Below are positions 59,201 through 64,000 of a stretch of 64,000 nt of DNA, piece after piece. The notes under the pieces were generated by a model. That model did not search any database, was not told the DNA's origin, and worked only from the letters and a program-made list of their open reading frames with translations. Made by a program: the position numbers and the translations under genes. How positions within the stretch are numbered: the first letter of the stretch is position 1; each line of letters begins with the position of its first letter. Location: the NCBI GenBank assembly GCA_012845835.1, contig JABAKD010000017.1, forward strand, positions 3,501,367 to 3,565,366. The letters are read 5' to 3'. Source of the stretch: Undaria pinnatifida (lineage: Eukaryota > Sar > Phaeophyceae > Laminariales > Alariaceae).

Positions 59201-60569
59201 GAGTACTGGCAGAGGCATTGTGTCGTTCCGGCAGAGAGAGCAGACGTGCTGAACAGGTTGTGTACACACGGTCATCTCTTACAATACATAGCAGCGCTGT
59301 TTACCACCACACAAAGCATCTGCTTGGCTTTTCTGAGGGACAGCAGTAGTAGACTAGTGCATCGCATGACGATAAAATGATCGATGCAGTTGATGCACGA
59401 TATTCGCTTCGTGTTCAGGCAACAATAGGCGAGGCACGACTAGATGAGCATGTGATGACTAGAAATGGCGGGGCAAGGAAGGGCAGCAGATGCATTAGGG
59501 AAGAGCGATCCTACTCCTGCTGCAAGCCGGGAGTATGTCGTTCAGGAGGGATGGAGAGTACGTTCGTTGGCCTCGTTTTGAAATTCCCTCGGCTTCCCTC
59601 CACTTCGCGGGAGCGATACAAATGGTAAGGAGTGTTCTCGCTGCACCCTATCCTCGGATAGCGAGAGCACAACACCAGCATGCCAGGCACGATCCACCAC
59701 ACCCTCTCTGTAGAAGGCGGCCGAGGCGAAAGGCATCTGGGAATCCCTCGCAGGGGCCTACCAGCAGGTATCTCTATTAGGTATACTGAGGCTTCCTGAT
59801 ATTTTCTCAATGCGCCCAATCGAATGCACTTACTGTCTGCTGTTGTTTTCTGATGATCCTCTTTGGTCGTCGACAAAACTTTGGATTCGGAGGATGTGTC
59901 CACACCTGCTTTCATTTTTGATACGAGCATAGACCTAGGCTGCAATTGTAGCACTTGGTCCCTCCATAGAGACGGTCGAGTAGTGCCGATTGCCTTCTAT
60001 AGTGCCTGTGTATTCGCTTGGTGCAGGAAACAACAGTGTGCCGAGTAGCCTGGGTCACCGTCATAGTGCCGGTATTTCTGGCTGAAATGTACCGACGCCC
60101 TTATAGGGGGACCACCACTGCCGGACATAGGGCGGGTGAAGGGCGCCTGCATGCTACCAGGTACTACCCGGCCTGGTGCATGGTAGGGCGAAATGATACC
60201 TAGGGTGTCTCGTTTGTTCTCCCATGTCGTCGCATGTAACATGCCGTATCCCACGTCTTGCGCCATGTCGTAGGCGTACACATGGCCCACTTGCCTTCGT
60301 ACATATTGTGTCGTTAACGGATATACGTCGTGTGCTGTATCTACTGAGAGCAGCGAGAGGGTACGCACAGGGTTGAGGATTCTGTCTCGTGTTTGAGCGC
60401 GATAATTATTGGTGACTGCACATGTACAAGGCCCCGTATAAATACTAGAGCAATAGTCTAGTCTAGACTATTAGACTAGTCTATATATAGTGGAAACTAC
60501 AGAAATAAATTTATAAAATAGATATTATGTTAGATTACTTCAAAATTCACCACCTGAAGTAAATAGACT

Positions 60570-60673
60570 TACGGGGGACCATAGTAAATAGGACCTACGG
60601 TACAAACAAAAACCAATATATTTCCCTATTTTGACTAACAATATTTGGTCCTATTTACTATGGTCCCCCGTAA
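60570..60673. mobile_element. 104-bp palindromic element inserted in the duplicated unit
   Basis: Perfect inverted repeats of 27 bp start TTACGGGGGACCATAGTAAA and end TTTACTATGGTCCCCCGTAA, separated by about 50 AT-rich bases. The matching position in the second unit (near 61240) lacks it. Confidence 0.85.
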
Positions 60674-60931
60674 TAGTCTATACTTAACACCAATCATCAT
60701 TGTAGTCTAGTGGAGAAAAGCATTTGTTTATACAAGAAAAGGATCCCTCCCTTTAAAATTTTTACCCACATAGCATAGTACAAGTACCAGCAAGCAGATT
60801 CAAAATATGATTACTGACCTCGAAATTCGTCGAACTCACACCTACCTGACGTCCTGAAAATATATTTATTTAGTCTAGACTATTTATTTAGTCTATTTAT
60901 TTTGAAGTATTAGTCTACAGTGACAGCGTAT

Positions 60932-60962
60932 CAATTTGGAACCGTGGGTTCGTGTCCCACAG
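60932..60962 (+). other. tRNA T-arm-like fragment
   Basis: CCGTGGGTTCGTGTCCCACA forms a perfect 5-bp stem with a TTCGTGT loop, as in a tRNA T-arm, followed by GACC and a T run. No D-arm or A-box lies upstream, so it is a tRNA fragment or SINE remnant rather than a tRNA gene. Confidence 0.4.
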
Positions 60963-61589
60963 ACCTTTTGTTTCTTTGAGGGGGGAGTAGCTGCCTTTAA
61001 TTCACGAATGAATGCTGTATTAAGATAGAGTAACATATATATAAGATAACTAATACGGAGCAATATTCTGTATTTGTACTCTTCCCGATATTAAAGCCGG
61101 GGGGGGAGAAAAACAAAATAAACCGATTACACCATACATATGATAGAGCAGTATAATATAATAGTGGAAAACTACAGTAGTATTAAATTTATAAAATAGA
61201 TGTGATGTTTGATCTAGCTCAAAATTCCCCACCTAAAGTTTAAATACCAACACTTACTTACTATTATAATAGTGGACGAAAGATAGGACCCCTCCCAATA
61301 AAAAACTCACTCATATAGTATATTACAAGTACCAACAACGCAGCTTGCAAAGATGAGTATTGACCTGAAATTCGTCGAACTCACGGCTGACGTCCTCGAA
61401 ATATTTTTTATAAAATACACCCTGGCGTAGATCCAGCGCTTATTGTTGTCCACATGAAACATGAAAGGTTATTATCGCGAAGATCTAGTTGGTGGTCCAT
61501 GCCCCAACTATTCATTAATAAAATGATCATCCCTTCACAAGTCAACTCGTAAGACATTTTCCCCCTCAGCGACCTTCTGGCCAAGAAGC

Positions 61590-61780
61590 CGTGGTCACAG
61601 GTGTCCTCCCTTCTCCCCCACCCAATGCATGCCCCCCCTTTTTATCGCGCAGAGTGTCCAACATTCCCACTTTTCAGCTTCTTATGATCTGACATCTATC
61701 TGCCGATTTTCATCGAATTTTGCCGACCCGCGCTTTTTTCGCGCTCTCCACTCATCATGTTTTATGTGCGCCTTACTATA
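61590..61780 (-). mobile_element. tRNA-derived SINE, truncated old copy
   Basis: GCCGTGGTCACAGGTGTCCT followed by CCCTTCTCC, TTTTTATCGCGCA and a TTTTCATCGAATTTTGCC block matches the body of the copies at 31091 and 19313. The tRNA-like head is lost. Confidence 0.65.
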
Positions 61781-61799
61781 AGGGTCTGGATTAACCATG

Positions 61800-62615
61800 G
61801 GCCTTTTCACGGGTCACGACCAGGCTCATGGGTCGTATCCAAAGATTTTCGAAACCTCACGCGGGTCGGGTCAAAAGCTTTGGGAGTCTCACTGGTCGGG
61901 TGGGGTTAGGTCGTCAGGTCAAAAGGTTTTGAAGTCTCATGGGTTGGTTCGGGTCGGGTCGCGGGTCGGGTCAGATCAACAGGATTAAAAAAAATCTCGC
62001 GGGTTGCATCGGGTCGCGGGTCAAGATGTTCGAAATCTCGCGGGTTGCGTCGGGTCGGGTCATCACCCGCGATGTGCGGGTCATGTCACGAGTCAGACCA
62101 CTTTGAACAGAGAGCTGTTTTCTCTGATCCGCGGGCGGGACTGGTGAATATGACCCGCGGGTCCATCACACACGTTCAAGCCTTTCATAATATTTCTCCG
62201 AAGGTCTCTGTGGTGCCGATGCTCGTTTTCGGTTATACTCGCAGGTTGAAAACGCCGGAAGTTTACATACTCACAATGTCCAGATCAGCTCGCAATATCC
62301 ACCACATCCAAGTCGCATTTACATGCCCTGGGTCTACAAAAACACGGAGAAAAATATTTTTCGGAGAGATAACCCGTGGGTCGGATCCAAGAAAGGGTCG
62401 AACTCGTGGGTCGGGGGGAAAAGGTGACCCGACTCGTGGCATGACCTGCTCTCACAGCGATCATTCGGAGTCTGACGAGTCGGATCAGGTCGGGTCCGGT
62501 CGGGTCGGACCAGGAGGTTTTGACATCTCACGGGTCGGACCAGGAAGTTTTGAAATCTCACGGGTCTGGTCGGGTCGGATCAGAACATTCTTGAAATCTC
62601 ACGCGTCGGGACGGG
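61800..62615 (+). repeat. Degenerate GGGTC composite repeats upstream of gene C
   Basis: Many units combine CGGGTCGGGTC runs with a TTTTGAAATCTCACGGGTC spacer. This is the same composition as 35290-35530, inverted. The open frames over it are not genes. Confidence 0.8.
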
Positions 62616-62636
62616 TCCAACAATATCAATAACAAC

Positions 62637-62890
<254 letters not shown>

Positions 62891-62991
62891 CTTTTAAACA
62901 TGTGTTTTGCCTGGGCCCACTCTCTTCCCTTTGAACAACGTGTTTCCGGCAGAAGAGGGCCCAACGCCACAAAACAAGAGCGGGAACCACC

Positions 62992-63205
62992 ATGAAAATG
63001 AAAGCCGCATCTTCCCTTTCCCTAGCCGCTGTGCTCGTCGGTGGGGTCTCCTGCCAGATGCTGTTGGAGCAAAATATCACGGAGGTTGAATTCGCAGTCT
63101 CTTCGATGAGTACTGCGTCTGGTGCCAGCGGTGATGAGAGCGCCGGCGGGGCCACTGCGGCGGCGGACCTAGTCCAGGCACTTGAAGGCGACAACCAGGT
63201 CACCG
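62992..63205 (+). CDS. Gene C exon 1: third paralogue, signal peptide and propeptide start
   Basis: The frame starts MKMKAASSLSLAAVLVGGV and SCQ, a signal peptide matching those of genes A and B, and continues with an acidic, Ser/Ala/Gly-rich stretch ending ADLVQALEGDNQVTG, as in gene A (DLLIAALEGDEQVSG). The donor G/GTGAG at 63205 falls in phase 1, the same phase as the first exons of A and B (214 nt against 211 and 208). Translation beyond the donor is intron. The ATG has a CACC context. Exon 2 (expected to begin with a VVGPVELG-like motif) is not seen up to 64000, so the gene continues to the right. It is transcribed away from gene A. Whether the rest is intact cannot be judged. Confidence 0.85.
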
Positions 63206-64000
63206 GTGAGATATATTTTGGTAGACACTTTTTCATGGATCCAAATATGACCAACTCAACCCCTTTAGAGCCCTGGAATATCTCCTCACACACATACTAA
63301 TTTCAAGTAACTTGTCCCCAACCACGGGTTTCTAGTTTTGAGGTGTTATAAAAAACACACAGAAAAAGATAGTTTGGTGTTGTGTTTGCCATGAGCATAT
63401 TGCTCATGTTCCACAGCGCTCGATCACATTAGACCGATCACGGTCTGTTGAACACTAGTCTAGGTGTAAGGTTCGTCGTCGTATATCGTTATTCAAGCTT
63501 TGTGAAAGGTACAGATCAAACCCGGGACAAACATGCTAGATCATGCAGATCGTCCAAAACCAAGTGTTATTAGTGATAGATCCAAAGGAAATGGGATTCA
63601 AAGTAGTGCCGATGATGAGTGGTGCTTCTGGTGCAGTAGCGCGTGAGAAAGGGTGAAGGCGCGTGGTGGCGGTTTCAGTCCAGGCGCTAGAGATGGCACA
63701 CTCTGGCCAACGGTAAGCCACACTGTTGCACTTGCTCCGATCGGACCGGTCATGATCAAGATCTAGCTCATCTAGCTCATCTATAGTATCTTGTCGTTGT
63801 GATATGCCGTGTGCAGAATCTGTGCAAGTACAAATCTAGGACAGGAAATACGTGCTATCAATAGGTCATGTAGATGATTCGGAGCTCTTCTGGCACTATG
63901 ATCCAGGTTGTCGTCATGCGTAGCCCGGTGGAGGATGCGAACCAAGAGGCATAACATGGGTAGGACTGCGGTGCAATGCGACGTCGAACCTCGCCAAAAG

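Larger units (their letters stand above)
60483..61430 (+). repeat. Direct duplication, about 300-390 bp units
   Basis: Copy 1 (about 60483-60875) and copy 2 (about 61152-61430) share TATAGTGGAAA(A)CTACAG, AAATTTATAAAATAGAT, TCAAAATTC(A/C)CCACCT, AAAGGATCCCTCCC or AGGACCCCTCCC, ACAAGTACCA, and GAAATTCGTCGAACTCAC. Copy 1 carries an extra 104-bp hairpin element. Confidence 0.8.

Noticed and set aside
60890-60965. tRNA gene
   Set aside because: Only a T-arm is convincing; D-arm, anticodon arm and A-box are missing.

Overview
The window is nuclear DNA of a eukaryote with intron-rich genes and a heavy load of repeats. I think a brown alga (or another large-genome stramenopile) is the most likely source. 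The reasons are introns of about 0.25 to 3.7 kb with GT..AG borders, secreted proteins carrying several WSC domains, and abundant small non-autonomous transposons. The assignment is inferred, not proven.

The only genes I can support are three paralogues of one family: secreted metzincin metalloproteases (reprolysin / M72 peptidyl-Asp endopeptidase-like) with C-terminal WSC domains. Gene A (minus strand, 53779 to 41513) is complete. It has 17 exons whose phases all join, giving a 764-residue protein: signal peptide, propeptide, catalytic domain with an HExxHxxGxxH zinc site and a Met-turn, a Pro/Thr linker and three WSC domains. Gene B (minus strand, 24114 to 1529, running off the left edge) has the same exon plan. 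Thirteen exons are visible and give 834 residues with no stop, and its linker has grown to seven 24-residue repeats. Gene C (plus strand, from 62992) shows only exon 1, with signal peptide and start of propeptide, and continues off the right edge. A and B are tandem; C diverges from A. Matching signal peptides, splice phases and many identical exon lengths show they arose by duplication.

Layout: 1-24.1 kb is gene B, with long introns full of small transposons. 24.1-41.5 kb is gene-free: diverged tandem repeats (25-28 kb), two C-rich arrays related to each other (28.2-29.2 and 35.6-36.7 kb), a young tRNA-derived SINE (31.1 kb), a 425-bp TTG array and a CCCGA array. 41.5-53.8 kb is gene A. 53.8-63.0 kb is gene-free: two palindromic MITEs, a direct duplication at 60.5-61.4 kb, degenerate GGGTC repeats and a CAA array ending about 200 bp before gene C.

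Several MITE families with inverted ends sharing the core CTACGRTAG populate the introns and spacers, with at least one nested insertion. The proteins probably act outside the cell, the WSC domains holding the protease on wall or matrix polysaccharide; this is inference from domain content.
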